NCBI GenBank assembly: GCA_003214465.1
Contig: QCLO01000002.1
Span: forward strand, 62,001 to 126,000
Origin: Acidimicrobiales bacterium AG-414-N20
GTDB lineage: Bacteria > Actinomycetota > Acidimicrobiia > Acidimicrobiales > MedAcidi-G1
Direction: 5' to 3'
DNA: 64,000 nucleotides
Part shown: positions 9,323 through 18,212 of the stretch, piece after piece
Position numbering within the stretch: the first letter of the stretch is position 1
Layout: each line of letters starts with the position of its first letter
Translations under genes and position numbers: made by a program
The notes under the pieces: model-generated
What the model saw: only the letters and a program-made list of their open reading frames with translations
Databases searched by the model: none
What the model was told of the DNA's origin: nothing

Positions 9323-11734
9323 ATGAAAGAAGAGTATCAAGCCATAATTGTTGGTGGTGGCGCAATGGGTGTTGGGCTTCTATACCATTTGGCGCATGAG
9401 GGTTGGACCGATATTTTACTTATTGAAAAAGGGGAGCTAACTTCCGGCTCTACTTGGCACGCAGCTGGACTTGTACCACATTTCATAGGAAGCCTGAACA
9501 TGGCGAAAGTTCATGCAGCAGCCCCAAAGCTTTACGCAGAACTCGAAGAAGAAACTGGGCTTAGTGCTGGGTGGCACCCAACAGGAGCAATTCGTTTAGC
9601 TTTGTCAGACAATGAAGTGGATTGGTTTCGCTACGTAAACGGCATGCTTAATCTAGTGGGGGTTGAGAGTCATCTTATTTCCCCAAATGAAATCCTCGAT
9701 CACCACCCCTTATTGGATGTAAGTGATGTGAAACTTGGCTTTTGGACACCAAATGATGGATGGAGTGATCCAAGTAGCTCGACTAATGCAATGGCAAAAG
9801 GAGCGCGTCAACTAGGTGCAGAAGTGGCACGCCATACTCTCGTAACTGACATGAATCTTTTACCTGATGGCAGATGGGAAGTTAAAACTAACAAAGGTTC
9901 AGTGATAGCAGAACACGTGGTAAATGCAGCAGGTTGTTATGCGCCACAATTAGGTGAAATGGTCGGGTATGAGGTTCCTATAGTTTCGGTTATCCATCAA
10001 TATTTAGTTACTGAAGCTATTCCTGAAGTCGCAGATTTAGATTTCGATCTGCCAGTTATCCGAGATCCGAGAGCCTCCTGCTATTACAGAAGAGAGATAG
10101 ATGGCTTAATCGTTGGACCATATGAACGAGAAGGAGCTGAACTTTATGGGGTTGAAGGAATTGATTGGGATCTTCATTTCTATCTAACTCCGCCAAACCA
10201 TGATGTCTTACTGCCTTGGCTTGAGCTTGCAGCTAAAAGAATTCCTGTTTTTGCAGAAGCTGGCATACATACAACTGTTTCTGGGCCGATTACACACACT
10301 CCGGACTCGGGATATCTTATGGGGCCCGCTCCCGGACTTGAAAATTACTGGGTTTGCGCAGGTGCCTCAATCGGAGTCACACAAGGTCCTGGTGCCGGAA
10401 AATATCTAGCCCAGTGGATGGTTCATGGCCAGACAGAAATAAATGTTGCTGAAATGGATCCTAGAAGATTTGGTCCTCATACATATCCAAAGGGTGACTA
10501 TACGAGTGCTAAAGCTATTGATGAATTTCACGAGATGTACCAAGTCAGACCTCCGGGCGAGCAGCGTTTTGCTGGGCGCCCTATTAAAAAAACTCCGGTA
10601 TATGAAAAATTTGATGACTTGAATGCTCAGTGGATGGAAATTTTTGGATGGGAAAGACCCCAGTATTTTGGTGTTCCTGAAGATCATTCATTCAGGCGCT
10701 CAAATGCTTTCGAGATCGTAGGTCAAGAGTGTCGAAATGTTCGTGAAAATGTTGGTATCGCAGATCTAACCGCTTTCACAAAACTTGAGGTGATAGGTAA
10801 AGATGCTTCAAGTTTGTTGGATCGGTTGTCAGCAAACAAGCTTCCTTCAAATGATGGTGGAATACGTTTAACCCACATGCTTACTCCTCTTGGTGGAATT
10901 GAGTGCGAAATGACTATTACCAAGCTGAGTTCAGAAAGGTTTTATTTGAATAGTTCAATTATGGGGGAACTTCATGATTTGGACTGGCTTAATCAACATG
11001 TCGCTGAAGATGAAGATGTTTCAATTCGTGATGTAACCGACGAGATTGCGATTCTTGCTATTAGTGGACCCTTAGCCCGTGATTTACTCCAGCCATTGAC
11101 ATCAGCGGATCTTTCTAACGACTTTTTTCCTTGGTTAACAGGTCAAGAAATCGAAATTGCTGATGTTCCTTGTATAGCTCTGAGAGTTAGTTATGTCGGT
11201 GAACTCGGCTGGGAGTTACATCATCCAATTGATCAAATGTTAAATCTCTATGAGGCTTTAATTGACTCTGGTAGTGCATTTGATTTGACTCATTACGGAT
11301 CTTACGCAATGAATTCAATGAGGATCGAAAAGGCTTATAAAGCATGGGGGTCTGAGTTAACTACTGAAATAACCCCTATTGAGGCACGCTTAGAAAGATT
11401 CGTTGATCTTTCTCGAAATTTTGTTGGTTCTGATGTAGTACGTGAAAAAAAATCAGAAAAACTTGAGATGGTTCTTGTTTACTGTGAAGTTGAAACAAAT
11501 GACACTGACTGCCGTGGTAATGAGCCAATTTACGTTGGTAATGATCTAGTTGGTTTAACCACGAGTGGAACTTGGAGTCATACTACAGATAAAAGTATTG
11601 CCTTTGCCTATGTGTCGCCGGAGTTGGAATCCTCTGGATCTGTTTTTGAAATTGAAATTATGAATCAAAGATGCCGTGCTACGGTCATAAAAGATGCAGT
11701 TGTTGATCCGGTGAATAAAAAAATAAGAAAATAG
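9323..11734 (+). CDS. Dimethylglycine/sarcosine dehydrogenase-like flavoprotein with GcvT domain (copy 2)
   Basis: An 803-aa paralogue of the preceding gene. FAD motif GGGAMG is at 11-16, and TWHAAGL places the predicted covalent-FAD histidine at H46. The GcvT part has YVGELGWELHHP and YAMNSMRIEKAYKAWG. The ATG at 9323 has AGGGA about 8 nt upstream; the longer frame from 9212 would overlap copy 1. The two copies differ throughout, so sequential demethylation (for example dimethylglycine to sarcosine, then to glycine) is plausible but not proven. The stop abuts the ATG of the MttB-like gene with no gap, which implies one transcript. Confidence 0.87.
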   Translation: MKEEYQAIIVGGGAMGVGLLYHLAHEGWTDILLIEKGELTSGSTWHAAGLVPHFIGSLNMAKVHAAAPKLYAELEEETGLSAGWHPTGAIRLALSDNEVDWFRYVNGMLNLVGVESHLISPNEILDHHPLLDVSDVKLGFWTPNDGWSDPSSSTNAMAKGARQLGAEVARHTLVTDMNLLPDGRWEVKTNKGSVIAEHVVNAAGCYAPQLGEMVGYEVPIVSVIHQYLVTEAIPEVADLDFDLPVIRDPRASCYYRREIDGLIVGPYEREGAELYGVEGIDWDLHFYLTPPNHDVLLPWLELAAKRIPVFAEAGIHTTVSGPITHTPDSGYLMGPAPGLENYWVCAGASIGVTQGPGAGKYLAQWMVHGQTEINVAEMDPRRFGPHTYPKGDYTSAKAIDEFHEMYQVRPPGEQRFAGRPIKKTPVYEKFDDLNAQWMEIFGWERPQYFGVPEDHSFRRSNAFEIVGQECRNVRENVGIADLTAFTKLEVIGKDASSLLDRLSANKLPSNDGGIRLTHMLTPLGGIECEMTITKLSSERFYLNSSIMGELHDLDWLNQHVAEDEDVSIRDVTDEIAILAISGPLARDLLQPLTSADLSNDFFPWLTGQEIEIADVPCIALRVSYVGELGWELHHPIDQMLNLYEALIDSGSAFDLTHYGSYAMNSMRIEKAYKAWGSELTTEITPIEARLERFVDLSRNFVGSDVVREKKSEKLEMVLVYCEVETNDTDCRGNEPIYVGNDLVGLTTSGTWSHTTDKSIAFAYVSPELESSGSVFEIEIMNQRCRATVIKDAVVDPVNKKIRK

Positions 11735-13288
11735 ATGAACGAAGAAACTCTCTCAAAAAGATCGGGCGGTCGTAGTGCTCGAATAGCTAAACGTTCATCA
11801 CCACCACCAGCGGAATCTCGACCCGTTAAAGCGGGCTTATCGGGTGGTTCATTCAAGCCATTGAGTGTTGTCCAAATGGAAAAGATTTTTGATTCAGCTC
11901 TTGAGCTACTTGAAGAAGTGGGGATGGCGCAAGCGATTCCTGAATTCATTGACCTAGTTACTTCTAATGGAGGGACTTTTACTGCTGAAGAACGTCTTTT
12001 ATTTCCTAAGGAACTAGTTCGCTCGATGATAGATGCGGCAGCTAAAGAGTTCACACTTTTCGGTTTTGATGAAAAACACAATCTTGAAATTGGAAGTGAC
12101 CGAGTTCATTTTTCTACTGGTGGAGCTGCTGTTCTTATGCTGGATCATGAAACATCTACTTTTAGAGACAGTCAACTCGTGGATATTTTTAACGTTGGCA
12201 GAATAATTGAAGAATTAGACAACATTCATATGTACGTCAGAACCGTCGTGGCACGTGATATGGAGTCTTCTAAAGATTTAGATTTCAACACTGCATATGC
12301 TGCAATGTCTAGCACTACCAAGCCAATTGGAACATCTTTTTTTCATCCGGATCATGTTCACGATATGTACAAAATGTTCAATATTGCTCTTACTGGAGAT
12401 CCTAATTCGGATGAATTTCGTAAACGTCCTTTTTGTATCGCCAATAATACGTTCGTTGTTCCCCCATTAAGGTTTGCTGAAGAGTCAACTCTTTGCATGG
12501 CTGAACAGGTCCGTGTCGGGATGCCTATAAATTTGCTTTCAGCCGGGCAGGCTGGTGCTACTTCCCCTGCGACACTCGCCGGGTCTTTAACACAAGCACT
12601 CGCAGAATGTCTTGCTGCCTTAACCTGTGTTAATTTAATGTCGCCTGGACATCCTTGCACTATGGGAATGTGGCCTTTTGTCTCCGATTTACGAACTGGA
12701 GCGATGTCAGGAGGTTCAGGTGAAGAAGCAATACTTAATGCTGCAGCGGCTCAACTTGTTAATTGGATTGGTCTTCCTTCCGGTGTTGCAGCCGGAATGG
12801 CAGATTCAAAATTACCTGACAATCAGGCGGGTCATGAAAAAGGAACCACAGTAACGCTTGCCGCTCAGGCAGGAGCGAACATAGTCTTTGAATCAGCTGG
12901 CATGCTGGCTTCTTTGCTGTCCTGCTCTCTGGAAGCATTGGTGATTGATAACGACATGCTTGGTTCAATAGCCCGAACAGTACGAGGTATCGAAGTTAAT
13001 GATGACTCTGTAGCTATTGAAGTGATAAAAGACGTCATTAATGGACCTGGACACTTTTTAGGTCATTCACAGACTCTCGATGTGATGCAGACCGAGTATG
13101 TTTATCCGCTAGTTGGTGACCGTTTAAGCCCTGATGATTGGAAGGATGCTGGTTCTTTAAATGTTCGTCAACGCGCTAATAAAGTAGTGAAGGAAATCTT
13201 AGAAGGTCCGATGCCTACTCATATTTCACCCGATTCGGACTTGCTGATACGTGAAATGTTCCCTATACATCTACCTTCTAGGAACTAG
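11735..13288 (+). CDS. MttB-family (trimethylamine/betaine:corrinoid) methyltransferase, non-pyrrolysine type
   Basis: A 517-aa TIM-barrel methyltransferase of the MttB superfamily. It has FSTGGAA, TSFFHPDHVHDMY, NTFVVPPLRFAEE, an LSAGQAGATSPATLAGSL segment and the late LGHSQTLDVMQTEYVYP block. There is no in-frame amber codon, so this is the non-Pyl branch, known members of which demethylate glycine betaine or related quaternary amines to a corrinoid protein. No corrinoid-protein or activase gene is visible nearby. The first 35 residues are basic, serine/proline-rich and probably flexible. ATG directly follows the stop of the upstream flavoprotein. Its stop overlaps alanine dehydrogenase tail-to-tail by 4 nt. 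Family call is strong; substrate is inferred. Confidence 0.83.
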   Translation: MNEETLSKRSGGRSARIAKRSSPPPAESRPVKAGLSGGSFKPLSVVQMEKIFDSALELLEEVGMAQAIPEFIDLVTSNGGTFTAEERLLFPKELVRSMIDAAAKEFTLFGFDEKHNLEIGSDRVHFSTGGAAVLMLDHETSTFRDSQLVDIFNVGRIIEELDNIHMYVRTVVARDMESSKDLDFNTAYAAMSSTTKPIGTSFFHPDHVHDMYKMFNIALTGDPNSDEFRKRPFCIANNTFVVPPLRFAEESTLCMAEQVRVGMPINLLSAGQAGATSPATLAGSLTQALAECLAALTCVNLMSPGHPCTMGMWPFVSDLRTGAMSGGSGEEAILNAAAAQLVNWIGLPSGVAAGMADSKLPDNQAGHEKGTTVTLAAQAGANIVFESAGMLASLLSCSLEALVIDNDMLGSIARTVRGIEVNDDSVAIEVIKDVINGPGHFLGHSQTLDVMQTEYVYPLVGDRLSPDDWKDAGSLNVRQRANKVVKEILEGPMPTHISPDSDLLIREMFPIHLPSRN

Positions 13289-14421
13289 TTCAAAGACAGA
13301 GAAAGTGCTTCTGCTGGATCTATATAATCCAGATTGTGAACTTCTGCTACTGATGGTTCGCAAATTTTCCCAGCGCAAATGTTTAAACCATTGAGAAAAT
13401 TTGGATTTGAAACTAACGCCTCTTTAACGCCCTCATTGGCCAAAGTAAGTACGTATGGGAGAATTGTATTCGTGAGAGAAATTGTTGCTGTTCGAGGCAC
13501 TGCACCAGGCATGTTTGCTACACAATAATGAACCACTTCGTCTATGACGAAAGTCGGGTCTGAGTGAGTCGTAGGGTGTGCTGTCTCCACGCAACCACCT
13601 TGGTCTATTGCTACGTCGACGATTACAGATCCTGGCTTCATTTCTGAAACCATTTCTCTGTTCACCAATTTTGGTGCTTTTGCACCTGGTAATAGAACTG
13701 CTCCAATTGTCAGATCTGCTTTTAAGACCTCTGAAATTAGATCACTTTCATTTGAAAAAATAGTTTTTACTTCACCAGAATATTTTTTGTCTATTGAATC
13801 GAGAATTTTTTGATCCCTGTCTAGGACTATTACTTCTGCACCCATTCCGACTGCTATTTCAACAGCATTACTTCCAACCACCCCACAACCAATTACCACA
13901 ACTCTTCCTGGTTCTGCTCCTGGTGCACCTGAAAGTAAAACACCAGTTCCTCCTTGGCTTGCCTCTAAACAGTGCGCACCGGCTTGTATTGACATCCTTC
14001 CAGCGATTGCTGACATAGGGGTTAAAAGAGGTAGAGCCCCCTGATCATCAGTAACTGTTTCAAATGCTATACAAGTCGAATTGGATGATATTAACTCTTG
14101 TGTCTGATTCTTGTCAGCTGCTAAATGAAGGTAAGTAAATAAAGTGTGTTCCGGTGTTAACAATTTACGTTCATCCGCTTGTGGCTCTTTGACTTTCACA
14201 ATGAGTTTGGATTCTTTAAATACATCTTCTACCGTTTCAACAATTTTGGCTCCGGCTTTTTCATATTGATTATTATCAAAGCCTGCTCCCTCCCCAGCAC
14301 CCGATTGCACGACCACTTGGCTTCCATTGCTGGTAATCTCTCGAACTGCAATTGGAGTTAATGAGACTCGTCTTTCATCGGTTTTTATCTCTGTAGGTAT
14401 ACCGATTACTGTGCTTACCAT
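13285..14421 (-). CDS. ald: Alanine dehydrogenase
   Basis: NAD-dependent interconversion of L-alanine and pyruvate plus ammonia. The 378-aa protein has the expected length. It carries the substrate lysine in VKVKEP (about K76), the catalytic histidine in TYLHLA (H99), the NAD-binding VIGCGVVGSNA Rossmann loop and VDVAIDQGG. The ATG at 14421 has GAGGG about 10 nt upstream. It is convergent with the MttB-like gene. A role in assimilating or releasing amino nitrogen from osmolyte breakdown would fit its place, but this is only inference. Confidence 0.95.
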   Translation of the reverse strand: MVSTVIGIPTEIKTDERRVSLTPIAVREITSNGSQVVVQSGAGEGAGFDNNQYEKAGAKIVETVEDVFKESKLIVKVKEPQADERKLLTPEHTLFTYLHLAADKNQTQELISSNSTCIAFETVTDDQGALPLLTPMSAIAGRMSIQAGAHCLEASQGGTGVLLSGAPGAEPGRVVVIGCGVVGSNAVEIAVGMGAEVIVLDRDQKILDSIDKKYSGEVKTIFSNESDLISEVLKADLTIGAVLLPGAKAPKLVNREMVSEMKPGSVIVDVAIDQGGCVETAHPTTHSDPTFVIDEVVHYCVANMPGAVPRTATISLTNTILPYVLTLANEGVKEALVSNPNFLNGLNICAGKICEPSVAEVHNLDYIDPAEALSLSLN

Positions 14422-14514
14422 GACTTAATTACCCTCTTCAAACGAAGTCCAAGTTCATATTCTCACAGAGGAATTTTGAAAAACAAAATTGTTACTAATA
14501 AAAAAAGGAGTGTC

Positions 14515-14988
14515 ATGATAAACGGAATTCACCATGTTGCTATATCGACACCTGATCTCGACAGGCTGCTTACTTTCTACAAAGATGTTCTTGGTTTCGA
14601 AATTGTGTATGAAACTTCATGGGAAAAAAGAGAAATAATTGATCAAATAGTCGGACTGAAAGACTCTGCAGCACGTTCTGTGATGCTCAGAGCTCATAAT
14701 ACTCATATAGAACTCTTCGAGTACTCTGCTCCAGAACCTAAGCGGGGAGATCCAAATCGACCTGTTTGTGATCACGGTTACACGCATTTATGTTTTGATG
14801 TGGTTGATATAGACGCCGAGTATCAAAGGCTTTTAAATGCAGGAATTAGATTTCATACTCCTCCTCCTAGAAGTGATCAGCTAGGAAGCGGAAAAATCAG
14901 AGCCACATATGGACGTGATCCTGATGGAAATGTTATTGAACTTCAGGAAGTTCTTGATCAAAGTAACCCAATTGCATTAAAGAATTGA
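14515..14988 (+). CDS. VOC/glyoxalase-superfamily metalloprotein
   Basis: A 157-aa vicinal-oxygen-chelate protein with two beta-alpha-beta-beta-beta modules. Probable metal ligands are H7 (GIHHVAI), a glutamate at E66 or E69 (HIELFEY), H91 (YTHLCFD) and E142 (GNVIELQE). The ATG at 14515 has a strong AAAGGAG just upstream, better than the TTG at 14476. It is 7 nt from the SnoaL-like gene, so the two are probably co-transcribed. Fold and metal site are clear. The reaction (epimerase, lyase or dioxygenase) cannot be told from sequence. Confidence 0.8.
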   Translation: MINGIHHVAISTPDLDRLLTFYKDVLGFEIVYETSWEKREIIDQIVGLKDSAARSVMLRAHNTHIELFEYSAPEPKRGDPNRPVCDHGYTHLCFDVVDIDAEYQRLLNAGIRFHTPPPRSDQLGSGKIRATYGRDPDGNVIELQEVLDQSNPIALKN

Positions 14989-14995
14989 GAAAATA

Positions 14996-15499
14996 ATGGA
15001 TAATTACTCAGAAGCAGAAAAACAAATAATGGACTGTCTTCTTTCTTATACACGAGGGATAGACAGGCTAGACCCTGATGCGATTACCGCTGCTTTTCAT
15101 CCAGGGGCTTTATTGGAGGGGTATCAGCCTGATGTGTTTACGCCCATTGAAGATTTTGCTCTTCCGGTTGTTGAAAGGTTGAAGAAAAGATATTCCTCAA
15201 CCCAACATCGTCTATCGAACACAAAAATAGATTTCACTGAAGAAGGAGCTATTGCAGAGTCTTACGTTCTTGCCTACCATGTTCAACCGGCAAATGAAGA
15301 TACTCCTGAAAGGTTGTGGACTTTTAGCGGGAGATACATCGATTATTTCGAGAATCGAAATAATGAATGGCGTATAGCAGAACGTTTTCTGAGAGCTGAT
15401 TGGACTCGAATCGAAACGATTGATGAAAAAATGCCTAATAAATTTATTGCTGGGGCACGTGATAAAAGCGACCCTGTTTACGGTCAGATTTCTAACTAA
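14996..15499 (+). CDS. SnoaL-like (NTF2-fold) protein
   Basis: A 167-aa protein of the SnoaL_4/NTF2-like fold, with the typical opening helix and YTRGIDRLDPD, AAFHPGALLEGY, STQHRLSN and WRIAERFLRADW. Relatives act as small-molecule dehydratases, isomerases or binding proteins in polyketide, steroid and aromatic metabolism. It follows the VOC gene by 7 nt. Its stop overlaps the convergent PPOX-family gene by 4 nt (15496-15499). Substrate unknown. Confidence 0.72.
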   Translation: MDNYSEAEKQIMDCLLSYTRGIDRLDPDAITAAFHPGALLEGYQPDVFTPIEDFALPVVERLKKRYSSTQHRLSNTKIDFTEEGAIAESYVLAYHVQPANEDTPERLWTFSGRYIDYFENRNNEWRIAERFLRADWTRIETIDEKMPNKFIAGARDKSDPVYGQISN

Positions 15500-16029
15500 T
15501 TGTTATGAGAGGATCTGCCGGCGGGACTGTTGGCAAACATTTGTTCTGAATCGAATCCGATTCGACCATCTGGATCTGGAATTAATTCGATAACTACTCG
15601 TCCTGGCGTATCTAAATGTTCGACGAAAGCATCCTGCTGACTTTTACTATCTGGTCTTACTTTCTCTGCCAGAGCTCTATAAAACCAGTTGCTAGTGGTC
15701 TGGTCATCATAAATCTTTACATTCCCTCTATATGTGACTGCTTGAGACATTCCTATATCTGTTCCTCTGCTGGAGACTGCAATTGAAGCTCGGGGTCTTT
15801 TTTCAAGAGCGGGTACTCTTTTTCTGCGCCGAGTGCAGGTAAGCCAGAAACTTCCATCTTTTTCTACGTAATTCATGACGACTCCTATCGGATCGCCAGA
15901 TGAATTGGTCCACATGAAAACACACTCAGTTTGTTTGTTATGGAGCGATTGTTCTTTTAATGAGTTAAGAGAAAATACTGATACATCTTCGTAGTTATCT
16001 ATATACGTATCAGTCTTTTCATCTTTCAA
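15496..16029 (-). CDS. PPOX-class flavin/F420-binding split-barrel protein
   Basis: A 177-aa protein of the pyridoxamine-phosphate-oxidase-like split beta-barrel. CVFMWTNSSGDPIGVVMNYV is followed by a dense basic stretch (TCTRRRKRVPALEKRPRA) of the kind that contacts a cofactor phosphate, then ASIAVSSRG and YRGNVKIYDD. Start is TTG at 16029: the nearest upstream in-frame codon of note is a stop, and TTGGAG stands 4 nt before. Such proteins bind FMN or F420, and actinobacteria use many F420 members. Whether it is an oxidoreductase or a binding protein cannot be decided here. An initiator tRNA lies just upstream on the same strand. Confidence 0.7.
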   Translation of the reverse strand: MKDEKTDTYIDNYEDVSVFSLNSLKEQSLHNKQTECVFMWTNSSGDPIGVVMNYVEKDGSFWLTCTRRRKRVPALEKRPRASIAVSSRGTDIGMSQAVTYRGNVKIYDDQTTSNWFYRALAEKVRPDSKSQQDAFVEHLDTPGRVVIELIPDPDGRIGFDSEQMFANSPAGRSSHNN

Positions 16030-16067
16030 AGGTACTCCAATGAAACTAACTTTTAATATTTCTCTAG

Positions 16068-16141
<74 letters not shown>

Positions 16142-16182
16142 TCGTTAGAGTATCGCAGGGTGACCGCTGAGCCAACCAGAAG

Positions 16183-16929
16183 TTATCTTGCTGTATAGCC
16201 TGCATCAACTGGGACTATAGAACCAGTCATATAACTGGACTTTTCTGAGGCTAAAAATAAAACTACTTCAGCTATTTCTTCAGGTTCTGCCAGTCGTTTA
16301 ATTGGAATTGTCGCGTTTGCTAAATCTTGGAGTTCATCGCGTGTGGGTGGTTTGTCTCTACCTGCTTTAATCATTGGTGTATTTACTTCACCTGGTGCTA
16401 CTGCATTTACTCTGATTCCATTTTCGGCGTGTTCTAGAGCTAAAGCTTTTGTTAGTTGATGTACCGCTCCTTTTGTAACGCAATATGCGGTAGCGCCTGA
16501 TGAAGCAACATCGCCCCATATAGATCCAAAATTTACTATGACTCCAGATTTTTTAGTAACCATGTGACTAAGAGCTGAACGGCACATATAGAACACTCCG
16601 TCTACGTTGACTTCCATGATTCTTTTCCAGTTGTCGTCATTTGTCTCTAAAGCATCTGCACGTAAAATAATTCCGGCTGCATTTATTAATATGTCGATCT
16701 GACCTTGCTTTTCGGCAATGGAATTTATTGTCAGGTCACAAAATTCTGAATTTGAAACATCTCCAATGTAAATTTCTGAACCTGTCTTTTTAGCTATTTC
16801 CTCGGCACCTTTTTTGTCGATATCGATCAGATTTACTTGGGCCCCAGCTGAAGATAAAGCTTCTGCAGTGGCGGCTCCCATTCCTGACGAACCACCTGTT
16901 ACAACCGCTACTTTTCCACTGAAACTCAT
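16183..16929 (-). CDS. Short-chain dehydrogenase/reductase (FabG-like)
   Basis: Classical SDR of 248 aa. It has the nucleotide-binding TGGSSGMG at 11-18, NAAG, the catalytic serine near FGSIWG, and YCVTK (YxxxK). The C-terminal ASEKSSYMTGSIVPVDAGY block is usual for FabG-like and 3-hydroxyacyl or polyol SDRs. D37-type acidic residues after beta-2 (LIDIDKKG) suggest NAD(H). Its ATG overlaps the stop of the upstream SDR by 4 nt (16926-16929), so the two are co-translated. Substrate is unknown. Confidence 0.87.
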   Translation of the reverse strand: MSFSGKVAVVTGGSSGMGAATAEALSSAGAQVNLIDIDKKGAEEIAKKTGSEIYIGDVSNSEFCDLTINSIAEKQGQIDILINAAGIILRADALETNDDNWKRIMEVNVDGVFYMCRSALSHMVTKKSGVIVNFGSIWGDVASSGATAYCVTKGAVHQLTKALALEHAENGIRVNAVAPGEVNTPMIKAGRDKPPTRDELQDLANATIPIKRLAEPEEIAEVVLFLASEKSSYMTGSIVPVDAGYTAR

Positions 16930-17672
16930 TTTGGTGACCTAGGGGTAAATTGCATTCCGCCGTATGTTTGTTCTGTTGGTTGAAGCTCAATCCGATTGAT
17001 GTTTACATGTTGAGAAGCGTCTAGAGCATATATAACTGCATGAGAAATTTCTTCACTTGTTACTTCTTGTATTCCAGAGTTCTTCTTGCTTTCTATTACC
17101 TCAGGGTCATCTAGTGCAGAATCATAAAACTCTGTGCTCACTCGGCCAGGACAGATTTCAGTTACTCTGACACCTGTTCCTTGAAGCTCTAAACGCAAAT
17201 CCATCGATAACACGTGCATTGCCCCTTTTGTTGCACCGTATAACGACGATGCTAAAGGGTATAGACCAGCCATTGAACCAATATTTATAACATGCCCATT
17301 CCGGCGTTCAACCATGCCCGGTAAAACTGCTTTTGCGGCGTAAATAGCTGCTTTAACATTTGTATCAATTGTTCTTTCAATATCTTCAAAATTTGCATCA
17401 ACTAAATTTCCATAACCTCTTCCGACGCCCGCATTATTAATCAAAACATCAACTTCAATTGTTTCTAGTAAGTCTATAAATGCCTTGGAATCGCAAACGT
17501 CCATCGTGTGGACCATACAATTCGTATTTGCAGCGAGTTCATTTAAACGTTCTGTTCGACGCGCAATTGCATGCACCTTTAGCCCTCTTTGGCTAAGGCT
17601 TCTAGCAACTGCTTCTCCTATACCGCTTGAGGCTCCTGTCACTACAACGTTTTTGTAATCATCAATTGTCAT
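16926..17672 (-). CDS. Short-chain dehydrogenase (YdfG/serine-dehydrogenase-like SDR)
   Basis: A 248-aa classical SDR with TGASSGIG at 12-19, NNAGVGRG, INIGSMAG and the catalytic YGATKGAMH. The basic AIARRTERL after beta-2 favours NADP(H). The C-terminal RISTEFYDSAL-like region (seen as GRVSTEFYDSALDD) resembles 3-hydroxyacid (YdfG-type) dehydrogenases. First gene of a two-SDR operon. The intergenic stretch 17673-17787 is shared with a divergent gene and should hold both promoters. Substrate unknown. Confidence 0.85.
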   Translation of the reverse strand: MTIDDYKNVVVTGASSGIGEAVARSLSQRGLKVHAIARRTERLNELAANTNCMVHTMDVCDSKAFIDLLETIEVDVLINNAGVGRGYGNLVDANFEDIERTIDTNVKAAIYAAKAVLPGMVERRNGHVINIGSMAGLYPLASSLYGATKGAMHVLSMDLRLELQGTGVRVTEICPGRVSTEFYDSALDDPEVIESKKNSGIQEVTSEEISHAVIYALDASQHVNINRIELQPTEQTYGGMQFTPRSPK

Positions 17673-17787
17673 TCCTAATCACCGTAGAGGTGAAAAAGCA
17701 ATCCCACAATAGAGAACTGTTACAACCTTTTAATGTTTTCGGCTTGACAAGAAACTTATATGTCTAAGTAAGTACTACGATTTAACT

Positions 17788-18204
17788 GTGGCAAAAAAGA
17801 CGAAAAGATTTAAAACTTCCTCTGAGAGTTCAAGATTTGAGATTCCGGATGATACAAGTCAAGTTCTACTTGATTTGGTAAACGGTATTCGCGATCTCGA
17901 AGAAAGAGTTTCGTCACTAGAACAAAATTTCAATGTTCTTGGAACTACGACTTCCTCAGCTGACGAAGATGCGATTTTGGAGACTCAACTTCATGTTGCA
18001 CGACTTTCAGCCGAGCTTTCTCGTTTGACTGTAGAGCTAAGAGGAAAAATTTCCGTTCTAAGCAGTGATGCTGGAATGGACCTTGAAGAAGGCATTATGT
18101 CTCCATCTCTTGATGGCGATGAAGCTTTTAGTGACCTTGCAGCAGACTCGCCTGTAAAAAAACAACATGACAAAAAAACTGGTGGATGGCAGCCACTAAA
18201 TTGA
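17788..18204 (+). CDS. Hypothetical coiled-coil protein
   Basis: A 138-aa protein I do not recognise. It has a basic, serine-rich N-terminus, then a predicted coiled coil at about 30-95 (heptad-like VLLDLVNGIRDLEERVSSLE and LHVARLSAELSRLTVELRGK), then an acidic tail. No signal peptide or membrane segment. The start is GTG at 17788. It converges on the UPF0182 gene with an 8-nt gap. It could be a structural or adaptor protein; function unknown. Confidence 0.65.
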   Translation: MAKKTKRFKTSSESSRFEIPDDTSQVLLDLVNGIRDLEERVSSLEQNFNVLGTTTSSADEDAILETQLHVARLSAELSRLTVELRGKISVLSSDAGMDLEEGIMSPSLDGDEAFSDLAADSPVKKQHDKKTGGWQPLN

Positions 18205-18212
18205 TTGGCAAA

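Noticed and set aside
11735-13288. Pyrrolysine-containing MttB
   Set aside because: The frame has no internal amber codon; the only TAG codons are the stop just before the ATG and its own stop at 13286.
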